A stretch of DNA of 64,000 bases from Xanthomonas bromi (GTDB lineage: Bacteria; Pseudomonadota; Gammaproteobacteria; Xanthomonadales; Xanthomonadaceae), in contig NZ_FLTX01000020.1 in assembly GCF_900092025.1 (NCBI RefSeq), forward strand, positions 1 through 64,000, given 5' to 3'. The first letter of the stretch is position 1, and every line of letters begins with the position of its first letter. Below are positions 19,578 through 31,668 of the stretch, one piece after another. A model generated the notes under the pieces. It had not been told where the DNA came from and searched no databases. It was given only the letters and a program-made list of their open reading frames with translations. A program made the translations under genes and the position numbers.

Positions 19578-21082
19578 CTGCAGAGACACCTACGATGACA
19601 TCTCCCACACCGCCGCCGCCGCAACGCAGCCTGGGCTCGCGCGCTGCAGGGGGCGCAGCGGTGACCATGCTTGGGCAGTCGGCCAAGATGGTGGTGCAGT
19701 TCGGCGGCATCATTCTGTTGGCGCGCTTGCTGACGCCTTACGACTACGGTCTGATGGCAATGGTCACCGCCATCGTCGGCGCTGCCGAGATCCTGCGCGA
19801 TTTCGGCCTGTCGGCTGCCGCGGTGCAAGCCAAGCATGTCAGCCGCGAGCAACGCGATAACCTGTTCTGGATCAATAGCGGCATTGGTTTTCTGCTGTCG
19901 CTGGTGGTGTTCGCGTCGGCGCATCTGATTGCGAATTTCTACAAAGAGCCGGCCCTGGTGATGATTTCCCAGTCACTGGCAGTCACCTTCCTGATCAATG
20001 GCATGACCACGCAGTACCGCGCGCACCTGAGCCGCGGGCTGCGCTTCGGGCAGGTGGCGCTCAGTGACGTCGGTTCGCAGGTATTGGGGCTGGGCGCCGC
20101 GGTTGCCGCTGCGTTGCTGGGTTGGGGCTACTGGGCGCTAGTGGTACAGCAGGTCGTGCAGGCCATCGTCAATTTCGTCATCGCCGCGAGCTGCGCACGC
20201 TGGTTGCCAGGTGGCTATCGGCGGTCGGCGCCGATGCGCGATTTCATGAGCTTCGGCTGGAATCTCATGGCTGCGCAGTTGCTAGGCTATGCCAGTCGCA
20301 ACGTAGGGCAGGTGATCATCGGCTGGCGGACCGGACCCGACGCGCTGGGCTTGTACAACCGCGCATTCCAGTTGTTGATGATGCCGTTGAATCAGATCAA
20401 TGCGCCGGCGACCAGTGTGGCGTTGCCGGTATTGTCGCAACTGCAAGACGACCGCGAACGCTTCAGCGCGTTCCTGCTGCGTGGGCAGACGGTGATGGTG
20501 CATCTGATCTTTGCGCTGTTCGCGTTCGCTTGCGCACTGGCGATGCCGCTGATCGTGTTGGTGTTGGGCGAACAATGGCGCGAGGCAGTGCCGCTGTTCC
20601 AGGTGCTGACATTGGGCGGTATCTTCCAGACGGCATCCTATGCGACGTACTGGGTGTTCCTTGCGCGGGGATTGATGCGCGCGCAGCTGGTGTATTCGCT
20701 GGTCAGCCGCATCGTACTGATCGCTTGCATCTTCGTCGGCTCGCGCTGGGGCGCGATGGGTGTGGCAATCGGCTACTCGTTCGGATTATTGCTGACCTGG
20801 CCGCTGTCGCTGATATGGATCGGCAAGATTTCCGATGCGCCGGTCGGAGCGCTCTTCACCAATGCGCTGCGCGCCATGGCCGCGTACGGCATTGCGGGCG
20901 GATGCGCGTATTACGCATCCATCACGGTTGGCGGCCCGCTCTGGGAGCAACTGGCTGTCGGCGCAGCGGCGATGCTCGCGGTTTGCCTGCTCACCCTGGC
21001 GATCTGGCCTGCATTCCGTCGCGATGTAATTGCCATCGCCAATATCCGCAAGCTGCTGACGCAGGCCAAGGCACGTCGATGA
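19574..21082 (+). CDS. gumJ: Xanthan repeat-unit flippase GumJ
   Basis: Wzx-type flippase of the MOP superfamily that moves the lipid-linked pentasaccharide across the inner membrane. 502 residues from GTG at 19574, which overlaps the gumI stop (GTGA); an ATG at 19595 would give 495. About twelve to fourteen membrane helices are visible, with the conserved early segment GGAAVTMLGQSAKM and LLARLLTPYDYGLMAM. The next gene, gumK, begins 63 bases on. Confidence 0.95.
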   Translation: MTAETPTMTSPTPPPPQRSLGSRAAGGAAVTMLGQSAKMVVQFGGIILLARLLTPYDYGLMAMVTAIVGAAEILRDFGLSAAAVQAKHVSREQRDNLFWINSGIGFLLSLVVFASAHLIANFYKEPALVMISQSLAVTFLINGMTTQYRAHLSRGLRFGQVALSDVGSQVLGLGAAVAAALLGWGYWALVVQQVVQAIVNFVIAASCARWLPGGYRRSAPMRDFMSFGWNLMAAQLLGYASRNVGQVIIGWRTGPDALGLYNRAFQLLMMPLNQINAPATSVALPVLSQLQDDRERFSAFLLRGQTVMVHLIFALFAFACALAMPLIVLVLGEQWREAVPLFQVLTLGGIFQTASYATYWVFLARGLMRAQLVYSLVSRIVLIACIFVGSRWGAMGVAIGYSFGLLLTWPLSLIWIGKISDAPVGALFTNALRAMAAYGIAGGCAYYASITVGGPLWEQLAVGAAAMLAVCLLTLAIWPAFRRDVIAIANIRKLLTQAKARR

Positions 21083-21145
21083 GTCGACATTGTCTTCGCT
21101 TGCCGTCGGTCATGCTTTCTCTCACTCATTCATAGGACACGGCCC

Positions 21146-22342
21146 ATGAGCGACACACCCGCCGCCGCTTCCGGCATCCGCCGGCCTTGCTATCTGGTCT
21201 TGTCCGCCCACGATTACCGCACGCCGCGTCGCGCCAATATCCACTTCATCACCGATCAACTTGCGTTGCGCGGGACCACGCGGTTTTTCTCGCTGCGTTA
21301 TAGCCGGTTGTCGCGCATGAAGGGCGATATGCGCCTGCCGCTCGACGAGACCGCAAACACGGTCGTCTCGCATAAGGGCGTCGACTGCTACCTGTGGCGG
21401 ACAACGGTGCACCCGTTCAATACGCGTCGTCCGTGGCTGCGCTCAGTCGAGGATGCAATGTTTCGCTGGTACGCCGCGCACCCGCCACGCCAGTTGCTCG
21501 ACTGGATGCGCGAGTCGGATGTGATCGTGTTCGAAAGCGGCATTGCGGTCGCTTTCATCGAGCTGGCCAAGCGCATTAATCCGGCGGCCAAGCTGGTCTA
21601 TCGCGCGTCCGACGGGCTGAGCACCATCAACGTGGCGTCCTATATCGAACGCGAGTTCGACCGCGTCGCGCCCACGCTTGATGTCATCGCGCTGGTATCG
21701 CCCGCCATGGCCGAAGAAATCGCCAGCCGCGAGAACGTCTATCACGTTGGCCACGGCGTGGATCACAACCTGGACCAGCTCGGCGACCCGTCGCCGTACG
21801 GCGAGGGCATCCACGCCGTGGCGGTCGGTTCTATGTTGTTCGATCCGGAGTTCTTCGTGGTCGCCAGCAAGGCCTTCCCGCAAGTGACGTTTCATGTGAT
21901 CGGCTCTGGCATGGGGCGGCATCCGGGCTACGGCGATAACGTGGTGGTCTATGGCGAGATGAAGCATGCCGAGACGATCGGCTACATCAAGCACGCACGT
22001 TTCGGAATTGCGCCGTATGCATCCGAGCAAGTGCCGGTCTATCTGGCCGATAGTTCGATGAAGTTGCTGCAATACGACTTTTTCGGACTGCCTGCGGTGT
22101 GTCCGAATGCCGTGGTCGGGCCGTATCAGTCGCGTTTCGGCTACACGCCGGGCAACGCTGATTCTGTCATTGCGGCAATTGGCCGCGCCTTGGAAGCACC
22201 GCACGTACGTTATCGCCAGTGCCTGAATTGGTCCGACACCACCGATCGCGTGCTGAATCCCGGTGCGTATCCGGAAACCCGTTTGTATCCACAGCAAAGC
22301 GCAGCGGCGCTTGCTTCGTCGGAGGCTGCGCTCTCGCTCTGA
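21146..22342 (+). CDS. gumK: Glucuronosyltransferase GumK
   Basis: GT70 enzyme, 398 residues, that transfers glucuronic acid from UDP-GlcA to the trisaccharide lipid. The N-terminus [20 protein letters not shown] carries the catalytic Asp region known from the X. campestris structure. The donor half has [19 protein letters not shown] sequence and ends with [12 protein letters not shown] and [20 protein letters not shown]. It is a monotopic membrane-associated protein in the family. It has its own ribosome site after a 63-base gap. Confidence 0.95.
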   Translation: MSDTPAAASGIRRPCYLVLSAHDYRTPRRANIHFITDQLALRGTTRFFSLRYSRLSRMKGDMRLPLDETANTVVSHKGVDCYLWRTTVHPFNTRRPWLRSVEDAMFRWYAAHPPRQLLDWMRESDVIVFESGIAVAFIELAKRINPAAKLVYRASDGLSTINVASYIEREFDRVAPTLDVIALVSPAMAEEIASRENVYHVGHGVDHNLDQLGDPSPYGEGIHAVAVGSMLFDPEFFVVASKAFPQVTFHVIGSGMGRHPGYGDNVVVYGEMKHAETIGYIKHARFGIAPYASEQVPVYLADSSMKLLQYDFFGLPAVCPNAVVGPYQSRFGYTPGNADSVIAAIGRALEAPHVRYRQCLNWSDTTDRVLNPGAYPETRLYPQQSAAALASSEAALSL

Positions 22343-22378
22343 TGCGGCGCACCTTTTTCTATAGGAGACTCATACGTT

Positions 22379-23173
22379 ATGGCCAACGCCTTGCTGCAGA
22401 AATGGATAGAACATGCAGAACGTCGTGCACTGTTCTGGTGGCAGCCCAAGAACGCTGGCGTGAATATGGGAGATCACCTGTCCAAGGTGATCGTCTCCTG
22501 CGTGCTGTCCTTGCGGGACAAGACGCTGATCGAAAAGCAGGATCTAAGCAAGAAGCTGATTGCGATCGGCTCGGTGCTGCACTTCGCCAAAGACGGTGAC
22601 ACCGTCTGGGGCAGTGGCATCAATGGCAAGATTCCTGCCGAGCGCAACACCTTCAGTACGCTCGACGTCCGTGCAGTGCGTGGGCCGAAGACGCGCAAGT
22701 TTTTGCTCGATCGCGGCATTGCGGTGCCGGAAGTGTACGGCGATCCCGGGCTGCTGACGCCGATGTTCTTTCCGGCCGACGCGCTCGGCCCGATCAACAA
22801 GCGACCCTTCGCCATCGTCCCGCACTTCAACGAGCCGGTCGAAAAGTACAGCGCTTACAAAGATCACTTGGTGTTCCCCAACGTCAAGCCCGCAGCCTTC
22901 ATGAGTACGTTGCTGGGTGCCGAGTTGGTGATCAGCAGCTCGTTGCATGGCTTGATCCTTGCCGAGGCCTACGGAATCCCTGCGGTGTATTTGGACTGGG
23001 GCAACGGCGAAGATCGCTTCAAGTACGACGACTACTACAACGGCACCGGGCGCATGCAGTGGCATTCCGGCAACAGCGTGGAAGAGTGTCTGCAGCTGGG
23101 CGGCAACGGCGATTTCGATTTGGAAAACCTGCAGGCCGGCCTGTTGGCCGCCTTCCCTTACGACCTTTGGTGA
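22379..23173 (+). CDS. gumL: Xanthan ketal pyruvate transferase GumL
   Basis: Adds a pyruvate ketal from phosphoenolpyruvate to the terminal mannose. 264 residues, polysaccharide pyruvyl transferase family: WWQPKNAGVNMGDHLS near the start, RGPKTRKFLLDRGI and VYGDPGLL in the middle, and ISSSLHGLILAEAYGIPAVY near residue 190. An AGGAG ribosome site at 22362-22366 precedes the ATG at 22379. gumM begins four bases after its stop. Confidence 0.95.
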   Translation: MANALLQKWIEHAERRALFWWQPKNAGVNMGDHLSKVIVSCVLSLRDKTLIEKQDLSKKLIAIGSVLHFAKDGDTVWGSGINGKIPAERNTFSTLDVRAVRGPKTRKFLLDRGIAVPEVYGDPGLLTPMFFPADALGPINKRPFAIVPHFNEPVEKYSAYKDHLVFPNVKPAAFMSTLLGAELVISSSLHGLILAEAYGIPAVYLDWGNGEDRFKYDDYYNGTGRMQWHSGNSVEECLQLGGNGDFDLENLQAGLLAAFPYDLW

Positions 23174-23177
23174 CTCG

Positions 23178-23972
23178 ATGATGCAGGGCCAGCGCGTGGA
23201 TATGGAAACAACCGGAATTGCCAGCGGCACCACGCCGCCGGGTGTGGTGATTCCGTTAGGTGGCTTTCCGGTGTTGTCCACCACGCAGGAAGCCTTCGCG
23301 CTGGATCTGTTCCATGCGTTGGTGGCCCGCCAGCCGCGGCGGGTGTTCTTCGCCAATACCAATTTCATCGTGCAGTGCCAGGCGCTACGCAAGCGCATGC
23401 GTGAGCCCAGCGTGCGCATCGTGAACGACGGGATCGGCATGGATCTGGCCGCGCGGCTGATCCACGGCCGCCGCTTCGCCGGTAACCTCAATGGCACCGA
23501 CCTGATTCCGTATCTGTGCCGTGAGAGTGCGCAGCCGCTCAAGTTCTTTCTCCTGGGCGGTCGTCCCGGGGTCGGCAAGACCGCTGCAGCCACGCTGACC
23601 GGGACGTTGGGGCAGCAGGTGGTGGGTATGTGCGACGGCTATGGCGAATTCGCGGCGGCGGGCGAGGGCCTGGCCGAGCGCATCAATCGCTCCGGTGCCG
23701 ATGTGCTGCTGGTGGCGTTCGGCAACCCGCTGCAGGAACGCTGGATCCTCGACCACAGCCATGCGCTGAGCGTGCCGCTGGTCTTCGGGGTGGGCGCGCT
23801 GCTCGATTTCTTGTCGGGCACCGCCAAGCGTGCACCCGAGTGGGTGCGGCGCCTGCATATGGAATGGATGTATCGGCTGCTCAACGAGCCACGCCGTTTG
23901 CTCAAGCGCTATAGCTGGGATCTGCTGGTGTTCTTCCGTACCTGTCAGCGCGCGGGCAAACAGCTGCCCTGA
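23178..23972 (+). CDS. gumM: Beta-1,4-glucosyltransferase GumM
   Basis: WecG/TagA/CpsF-family (GT26) enzyme adding the second glucose to form the cellobiosyl carrier. 264 residues from the ATG at 23178; ATGs at 23181 and 23199 are alternatives. Family motifs: FANTNFIVQC, IVNDGIGM, GNLNGTDLIPYL, and AFGNPLQERWI, with the conserved FGVGALLDFLSG and RAPEWVRRLHMEWMYRL. The longer open frame (from 22959) overlaps gumL in another phase and is not used. It is the last core gum gene. Confidence 0.95.
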   Translation: MMQGQRVDMETTGIASGTTPPGVVIPLGGFPVLSTTQEAFALDLFHALVARQPRRVFFANTNFIVQCQALRKRMREPSVRIVNDGIGMDLAARLIHGRRFAGNLNGTDLIPYLCRESAQPLKFFLLGGRPGVGKTAAATLTGTLGQQVVGMCDGYGEFAAAGEGLAERINRSGADVLLVAFGNPLQERWILDHSHALSVPLVFGVGALLDFLSGTAKRAPEWVRRLHMEWMYRLLNEPRRLLKRYSWDLLVFFRTCQRAGKQLP

Positions 23973-24006
23973 TGCAGCGGTGGCGCGTCTGGCCTAGCAT
24001 GCACGC

Positions 24007-24468
24007 ATGCATCCGACCGCCGCCGCCCTGATCCGCTCGCTGGAGCTCGCCCCGCATCCGGAAGGTGGGCACTATCGCCGCGTGTATGCCTCCGCACGCC
24101 AGGTTACCGACAATGGCCAGACGCGCCCGGCGTTGACCGCCATCCGCTTTCTGCTCAGTGCAGGCGAATGCAGTGCGTGGCACCGCGTGGATGCCGAGGA
24201 GACGTGGCACTGGCAGCAGGGCGATGCGCTGGAATTGTTGATCTACGACGCCTTCAGCGCGCAATTGCAGCGGGTGATTGTGGATGCCGCCGAGCGCGGC
24301 GAGCCGATGCAGGTGGTGCCGGCAGGCTGCTGGCAGGCAGCGCGTTCGCTTGGTGACTTCACCCTGGTGGGCTGCACGGTATCGCCAGGATTTGTCTGGG
24401 AAGGCTTTGCATTGCTCGAAGACGGCTCGCCGCTGGCTGCATACCTGGCGACGCTGCTTCGACGCTAA
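24007..24468 (+). CDS. DUF985/Cupin_5 family protein
   Basis: Small cupin of 153 residues. The family pattern is clear: EGGHYRRVY near residue 19, AIRFLLSAGECSAWHRVDA and ETWHWQQGDALELLIYD in the beta barrel, and GCTVSPGFVWEGF at the C-terminus. The His and Glu residues of the barrel could bind a metal. The biochemical role is not known to me. It starts 34 bases after gumM and shares the strand with gum, so it may be read through from the operon, but no functional link is shown. Confidence 0.85.
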   Translation: MHPTAAALIRSLELAPHPEGGHYRRVYASARQVTDNGQTRPALTAIRFLLSAGECSAWHRVDAEETWHWQQGDALELLIYDAFSAQLQRVIVDAAERGEPMQVVPAGCWQAARSLGDFTLVGCTVSPGFVWEGFALLEDGSPLAAYLATLLRR

Positions 24469-24559
24469 ACATCGACGGCGAGAGCGCGTCCGAACGCTTC
24501 CCTAACGCGGCCGCTGCCGGCTTCGCGTACTGTGCGCCCCAAACAGCGGGCGGCACGCC

Positions 24560-25576
24560 ATGCAACGCAAGGCAGCGGGATGGGCAGTAGGGTTAATGGT
24601 GGTGTCGCTGTTGGCGAGCGCTGGCGAAGCTGTGCCACCCAAGAGGATGGCGCCAGAGCCGGCGGTGGTAGACCTGGAGGCCATGGTCGTGCGCGGCGTA
24701 CAGCCCGGGCCTGGCTTGTGGAAAGTCAGCAAGGGCGACCACCTATTGTGGATCCTTGGCACGCAGTCGCCGCTGCCCAAACGCCTGCAATGGCAATCGA
24801 CCGAAGTGGAAACCATCATCGGCCAGTCCCAACAGGTATTGATGGCGCCGACCATAGAGCTCGATGTCGGCATGGGGTTTTTCGGCAAACTGACGTTGCT
24901 GCCCTCAGCGATGAAGGCAATGAAGAACGAGGATGGCCGCGAATTGCGCGAGGTGCTGCCGCCCGATCTGTATGCGCGATGGAGTGTGGTCAAGGCCCGC
25001 TATATCGGCAGCGACCGAAGCGTCGAGCGCAAGCGCCCGATGCTGGCGGCCGGCGAGTTGTACCAGGCGGCGCTGAAGCGCTCGGGCCTGGCGCGAGCGC
25101 CGGTGATCTGGTCGGTGGTGGAGCGCGCCGCCAGGCGCGCAGGCATCAAGCCGACGCCCACCGCGCTTGACTACAAGATCGCTGACCCGCGCCAGGTGCT
25201 CAAGGAATTCCGCGCCGGTGGCATGAACGACATCGAATGTTTTCGTAGCATCCTGGTGACGGTGGAGCGCGACCTTCCCACGATGGTGGAACGTGCCAAC
25301 GCCTGGTCGGTGGGTGATCTCGAAGCCTTGCGTCAGCTCCCGCGCGAAGACCCGCAGGCCGCCTGCATGAATGCGGTGGCCAGCTCCGGTGCCGCCAAGA
25401 AGCGCGGCATCGACGATCTGGAACGGCGCATGCGCGACCACTGGCTGCGCATCGCCACCGCCGCGTTGCAACGTCATCGCAGTACCTTCGCGGTGTTGTC
25501 AATCAGCCGGCTGACCGCGCCGGATGGCTATCTGGCGCGCCTGCAGGCGCTGGGCTATGACGTGGAAGCGCCTTGA
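24560..25576 (+). CDS. gumN: TraB/GumN-family secreted protein GumN
   Basis: 338 residues with an N-terminal signal peptide (MQRKAAGWAVGLMVVSLLAS, then AGEA). The body matches the TraB/GumN family, a fold related to TIKI-type metalloproteases. At the place where active members have a G-x-x-H motif, this protein reads ILGTQSPLP, so the His is absent; a protease function is doubtful. gumN is recognised downstream of gumM in Xanthomonas but is not needed for the polymer backbone steps. It ends 52 bases before an IS5-family remnant. Confidence 0.9.
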   Translation: MQRKAAGWAVGLMVVSLLASAGEAVPPKRMAPEPAVVDLEAMVVRGVQPGPGLWKVSKGDHLLWILGTQSPLPKRLQWQSTEVETIIGQSQQVLMAPTIELDVGMGFFGKLTLLPSAMKAMKNEDGRELREVLPPDLYARWSVVKARYIGSDRSVERKRPMLAAGELYQAALKRSGLARAPVIWSVVERAARRAGIKPTPTALDYKIADPRQVLKEFRAGGMNDIECFRSILVTVERDLPTMVERANAWSVGDLEALRQLPREDPQAACMNAVASSGAAKKRGIDDLERRMRDHWLRIATAALQRHRSTFAVLSISRLTAPDGYLARLQALGYDVEAP

Positions 25577-25628
25577 GGCGATGTCGTTGAGGGCGCTTGG
25601 CGCGTCATGCTGAGCGCGAGCATAGCTA

Positions 25629-26466
25629 GGGCGTGTCATCAATTGAGCAGGATGACCGATGCGATCCAATCGATCGCTCCAAGGAAGTTTCGGGCACTCT
25701 TGTCGTATCGGGTAGCGATGGCGCGGTACTGCTTGAGTTTGGCAAAGAAGTTCTCGATCAGGTGTCGATCCTTGTACAGCGCCCGGTCGTATTCGCGCTG
25801 CACGTTGCGTGTCGGATGGGAAGGGATGACGATCTACGCGCCGAGCCGCTGCATCGGCTCGATGACACGTGCCCGGGCGTCGTAGGCGATCGGCGAGCAA
25901 GGCACCCACTGATGACAGGTCCGGCAACAACGCATCTGCCCCTTCCAGATCCGATGCCTGGCCTGCGGTCAGATGAAAGGCCACTGGATTGCCCAGTGCA
26001 TCGACGACGGCGTGGATCTTGCTGCTCAGTCCGCCCCGGCTACGTTCGATGGCTTGCGCCGCCCCCCTTTTGCCTCGGCGCTGTGCTGATGCGCCCGGAC
26101 GATGGTGCTGTCGATCATCGCGTACTGCTTGTCCGCATCCTCTGACAACGCTTCGAACACCTGCTGCCAAACGCCGGATCTGCTCCAGCGGCTATGCCGT
26201 CAGTGGACCACCCGGAAGTCGCCAAAGCGCTCAGGCAAGTCGCGCCAAGGGATACCGGCTCGGTAGCGGTAGAGCACGGCCTCCACGAACAGCCGGTTGT
26301 CCTTGGCGGTTACGCCAACATGCCTAGCTCGGCCAGGGAGCAGATCGCGGATGCGATCCCATTGATCGTTTCGTAGCGCGTAGCGTCGTGCCATTGCAGA
26401 TGGAAGGTGCAAATCGAGCAAGAGCGGAGGACGGCATCGCCTATCCTGACAATTGATGACAGGCCC
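25629..26466 (-). mobile_element. IS5-family insertion sequence, degenerate
   Basis: 838-base element with terminal inverted repeats: GGGCGTGTCATCAATTG at the left end and the complement of GGGCCTGTCATCAATTG at the right end, one mismatch in 17. It is flanked by TA on both sides (25627-25628 and 26467-26468), consistent with a TA target duplication. It contains one transposase gene, disrupted. The right end lies nine bases beyond the dxs stop codon and the left end 52 bases beyond gumN, so it sits between two convergent genes. Confidence 0.88.
25639..26394 (-). pseudogene. IS5-family transposase pseudogene
   Basis: Starts MARRYALRNDQWDRI at 26394 and can be followed to ASVILLN at 25639. DDE residues can be recognised: Asp in AMIDSTIV, Asp in LLADR, and Glu in LIENFFAKLK. 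A stop follows FRVVH at about 26200, a frameshift falls at the G-run near 26065, another follows LLADR near 25900, and an in-frame stop lies in the last third. It cannot encode active transposase. Confidence 0.88.
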
Positions 26467-26475
26467 TAGCCGTTC

Positions 26476-28392
26476 TCAGCCCGCCGCAGCGTTCAACGAC
26501 GGCGTCTGGCCGGTCATCAGCTGCGGCCAGCGCTTGAGCACCGCGGCGCGAATGCCGGCCTGGTCGATGCCGGCTTCTGCCAGCAGGTCTTCGCGGCTGG
26601 CGTGATGCTGGAACGCATCCGGCAGGCCCAGGTGCAGCATCGGCAAGGTCATGGCTTCGGCGTTGAGCAGTTCCGACACGCCAGAACCGGCGCCGCCGGC
26701 AACCACGTTGTCTTCGATGGTGACGAAGCCATCGTGGGTCTTTGCCAGCTCCAGCAACAGTGTCTTGTCGAGCGGTTTGACGAAGCGCATGTTGACCACG
26801 GTCAGGCCCAGTTCGCGGCCCACCGCTTCGGCCGCTTCCACGCTCGCGCCGAAGCCGAGCAGGGCGATGCGGGTGCCGCTATGGCGCAACTGCGCCTTGC
26901 CGATCGGCAGGGTGGCAAGGGACGTGTCCACTGCTGCGCCGGGGCCGGTGCCGCGCGGGTAGCGCACCGCAGCCGGGCCTTGGTACTGCACGCCGGTGCT
27001 CAGCATCTGACGGCATTCGGCCTCATCGGCCGGCGCCATTACCACCATGTGCGGCACGCAGCGCAGGAAGCTCAGATCCAGATTGCCCGCATGGGTGGCG
27101 CCATCCGGGCCGACCACGCCGCCGCGATCGATCGCAAACAGCACATCCAGCTGTTGGATCGCCACGTCGTGCACCAACTGGTCGTAACCGCGCTGCAGGA
27201 AGGTGGAATAGATCGCCACCACCGGCTTGGCGCCCTGGGTCGCCATGCCGGCGGCCAGCGTGACTGCATGCTGTTCGGCAATCGCCACATCGAAATAGCG
27301 CTGCGGATACTCCTTGCTGAAACGCACCAGGCCCGAGCCTTCGCGCATCGCCGGCGTGATCACCAGCAGCTTCGGCTCGGCGGCGGCCATGTCGCAGACC
27401 CAGTCGCTGAAGACATCGGTATAGGTCAGCTTCTTGGCGCCGGCCTTGGCCACCAGGCCCTTGCTCGGATCGAACGGACCGACCGCGTGATAACCGATCT
27501 GGTCGCCTTCGGCCAGTTCGTAGCCCTTGCCCTTGGTGGTGATGACGTGCAGCAGCTGTGGGCCCTTGAGCGTTTGCAGGGTCTTCAACGCGCCGACCAG
27601 GCTGGGCAGGTCATGGCCATCGATCGGGCCGGTGTAGTGAAAGCCCATTTCCTCGAACAGGGTGGAGGGCACAAACATGCCTTTCCAGTGTTCTTCCCAG
27701 CGCCGCACGAAACGCGCAGTGGGGTTGTTCTTCTTGTCGCCGAGGATCTTCTTGCCGCCCTCGCGGATCGCATTGAAGGTGCGGCTGCCGCTGGCCCGGC
27801 CCAACATCTTGGTCAGCCCGCCGACCGCTTCGGAGATCGACATGCGGTTGTCGTTGAGGATCACCAGCAAATTCGGTTCCGGGTCCATGCCGCCGGCATG
27901 GTTGAGCGCCTCGTAGACCATGCCGGCGGTCATCGCGCCGTCGCCGATCACGGCCACCACCTTGCGGTCGTCGCCATTGCGCTGCGCGGCGATGGCCATG
28001 CCGAGCGCGGCGGAGATCGAGGTCGACGAATGACCGACCCCGAACGTGTCGTAGGCGCTCTCTTCGCGCTTGGGAAACGGCGCCACGCCATCCTTCTGCT
28101 TGACCGTGTGGATCTGGTCGCGCCGGCCGGTGAGGATCTTGTGCGGGTAGGTCTGATGCCCCACATCCCACACCAGCTGATCGACCGGGGTCTGATACAG
28201 GTAGTGCAGGGCCACGGTGAGTTCGATCACGCCCAGGCCGGCCGCGAAATGACCGCCGCTCTTGCCCACCGACTCGATCAGGTAGGAACGCAGTTCTTCC
28301 GAGATCGCGGCCAGCTCGGCTTCGTCGAAGCGGCGCAGATCGTCGGGAGTCTGGATACGGGACAGACGCGGATAGCGGGTGGTGTCGATCAT
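26476..28392 (-). CDS. dxs: 1-deoxy-D-xylulose-5-phosphate synthase
   Basis: Thiamine-diphosphate enzyme that joins pyruvate and glyceraldehyde-3-phosphate at the start of the MEP isoprenoid pathway. 638 residues from ATG at 28392 ([12 protein letters not shown]), the usual length; the frame is open a further 54 bases upstream. Motifs: [12 protein letters not shown] near residue 40, [13 protein letters not shown], the ThDP/Mg site GDGAMTAGM and NDNRMSIS, and the C-terminal transketolase domain. The product also feeds thiamine and undecaprenyl lipid synthesis. Its 3' end converges on gumN with the dead IS5 copy between. Confidence 0.97.
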   Translation of the reverse strand: MIDTTRYPRLSRIQTPDDLRRFDEAELAAISEELRSYLIESVGKSGGHFAAGLGVIELTVALHYLYQTPVDQLVWDVGHQTYPHKILTGRRDQIHTVKQKDGVAPFPKREESAYDTFGVGHSSTSISAALGMAIAAQRNGDDRKVVAVIGDGAMTAGMVYEALNHAGGMDPEPNLLVILNDNRMSISEAVGGLTKMLGRASGSRTFNAIREGGKKILGDKKNNPTARFVRRWEEHWKGMFVPSTLFEEMGFHYTGPIDGHDLPSLVGALKTLQTLKGPQLLHVITTKGKGYELAEGDQIGYHAVGPFDPSKGLVAKAGAKKLTYTDVFSDWVCDMAAAEPKLLVITPAMREGSGLVRFSKEYPQRYFDVAIAEQHAVTLAAGMATQGAKPVVAIYSTFLQRGYDQLVHDVAIQQLDVLFAIDRGGVVGPDGATHAGNLDLSFLRCVPHMVVMAPADEAECRQMLSTGVQYQGPAAVRYPRGTGPGAAVDTSLATLPIGKAQLRHSGTRIALLGFGASVEAAEAVGRELGLTVVNMRFVKPLDKTLLLELAKTHDGFVTIEDNVVAGGAGSGVSELLNAEAMTLPMLHLGLPDAFQHHASREDLLAEAGIDQAGIRAAVLKRWPQLMTGQTPSLNAAAG

Positions 28393-28826
28393 CATCGTGT
28401 CATTAATCTGAAGCCGTATTGTCCTCCCCATGCGAAGGCCCGGCAAGCAACCGGTTCAGCTGTCGGCGGGAAGTGATGGGCACGCGCGCTGTCACGGCTG
28501 GGGTGCGTGACGATCACGAACGCCTGCGGCAATCTGCCGCACCTGGCGATGCGCCGGTGCGCCTTGTGTCCCTGGAGCGCTAGCCGCCCGTGCGCATGCG
28601 TGGGCTGGCGGAAATGCCGCGTCATTAAGTGTGGGAGGCAGCGTTGAATCGCCGTGGCCGGGCTCGGCGTCACCTCGGACGCGCTGTGCATAGTGGCGCC
28701 AACGCTTCGCGAGTGGGACACGCGCATGCACGTCCAGGGTCAGCCACCTCTTGGATCTACCGGCGCTCATTCAAAGCCTGCGCGCGCCACGGAGTAGCCA
28801 GGATTCGCAACGCGTGGCTGCTCGGC
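28393..28826. other. Gene-free stretch upstream of dxs
   Basis: 434 bases between the 5' end of dxs and the 3' end of the HNH gene, both on the minus strand. Open frames here are short and have no recognisable features. The dxs promoter should lie near 28400-28450; no consensus boxes stand out. Confidence 0.45.
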
Positions 28827-29483
28827 TTACAGCGACAGCTTGGAGCGCTTGGGCAGTTGGGCGCGCAAAAAGGCCATCTGATCGGACAGGATATTGCGGT
28901 TGGACAGGATCAGATGCTCGATCCAGCTCGGCCGGTACGGCACTGCCAGCAGCGGCATGTGCGCCTGCTGCGGCGTGCGGTTGGCCTTGCGCGAGTTGCA
29001 CTGGAAGCAGGCGGTGACCACGTTTTCCCAACTGTCGCGGCCGCCCTTGGACACCGGCATGACGTGATCGCGGGTCAGGTGCGGGCGGCTGAAATGCTGG
29101 CCGCAGTACATGCACAATTGCGAATCGCGTGCGAACAGGGCGGTGTTGCTGAGGGTGGGGGTGGGGTCCAGTGCGCGCGAACGGGCATGCCCGCGTGCGG
29201 CGATGATGGGATGCAATTCCAGCGTGCTGCGCTCGCCGGTCAACCGCGAGATGCCGCCGTGAATTTGCATGCAGGGCTCGCCCAGCGTCCACGACACCGC
29301 GTCGCGCGCGTACAGGCAGGCAGCGTCTTGCCAATTGATCCAGTCCAGCACGCGGCCGTGCGCATCGAGCGACAGCAGGCGAAGTGTGGGGAGTTTGTGG
29401 ATCGCAGCGACAGCGCTGCCCGCGTCCGGGGCAGAGTTGCCTCCGGGGACGATCACATCACGAATGTGCGTGTCTGTCTCCAT
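28827..29483 (-). CDS. HNH endonuclease family protein
   Basis: 218 residues. The C-terminal half has a classic HNH core: a Cys pair in CMYCGQ, the segment LTRDHVMPVSKGG with the catalytic His after Asp, then WENVVTACFQCN with the Asn and second Cys pair. The N-terminal half has no domain I recognise. Single HNH proteins of this size are common in proteobacterial chromosomes, and the substrate is unknown. It is not in an evident restriction or phage cluster; the flanks are dxs and a repeat-rich gap. Confidence 0.88.
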   Translation of the reverse strand: METDTHIRDVIVPGGNSAPDAGSAVAAIHKLPTLRLLSLDAHGRVLDWINWQDAACLYARDAVSWTLGEPCMQIHGGISRLTGERSTLELHPIIAARGHARSRALDPTPTLSNTALFARDSQLCMYCGQHFSRPHLTRDHVMPVSKGGRDSWENVVTACFQCNSRKANRTPQQAHMPLLAVPYRPSWIEHLILSNRNILSDQMAFLRAQLPKRSKLSL

Positions 29484-29837
29484 CGGGAAGACAGCTTATA
29501 CCCGATCGTTGACAGTTTGTGTATCGCAGCGAACGGCTTTGGCGCGTGTCTTGCAATTAATGGCTGCGCAAGGACTGACTTGGCCGCGATGCTGCCGTCC
29601 TGCGGGATCGATCTTTGGACGCGTTGATGGCGTTGGTGACTCGTACGAGCGCACCTGGGCAATAGGCCTTACCGATCGATGCTGCCTTATCGCAGCCGGG
29701 TTCGCTTCTACACCAACGGCAAACTCGCGATCGCGGTGGGAGCGCACCTGCGCGCGCGGCTTGACCGGTCGCTACCGCCTCATCGCGGCCAGGCTGCTCC
29801 TACGACAGCGGCAGCCCGCCGCGATCATGGCGCGTGC
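29484..29837. repeat. Gap with degenerate inverted repeats
   Basis: 354 bases without a gene between the HNH gene and the acyl-CoA dehydrogenase. It holds degenerate REP-like units: TTCGCTTCTACACC (about 29700-29713) faces GGTGGGAGCGCA (about 29735-29746), and GGTGGGAGC faces GCTCCTAC (about 29798-29805). These resemble the short palindromic units seen between genes in pseudomonads and xanthomonads. No coding frame is convincing. Confidence 0.45.
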
Positions 29838-31631
<1,794 letters not shown>

Positions 31632-31668
31632 GCGGGATCCTTGAAGCGGGTGCGGGAGGACGTGCGCG

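Noticed and set aside
26602..28476. 624-residue plus frame opposite dxs
   Set aside because: His/Gln/Arg-rich antisense of dxs caused by high G+C codon use.
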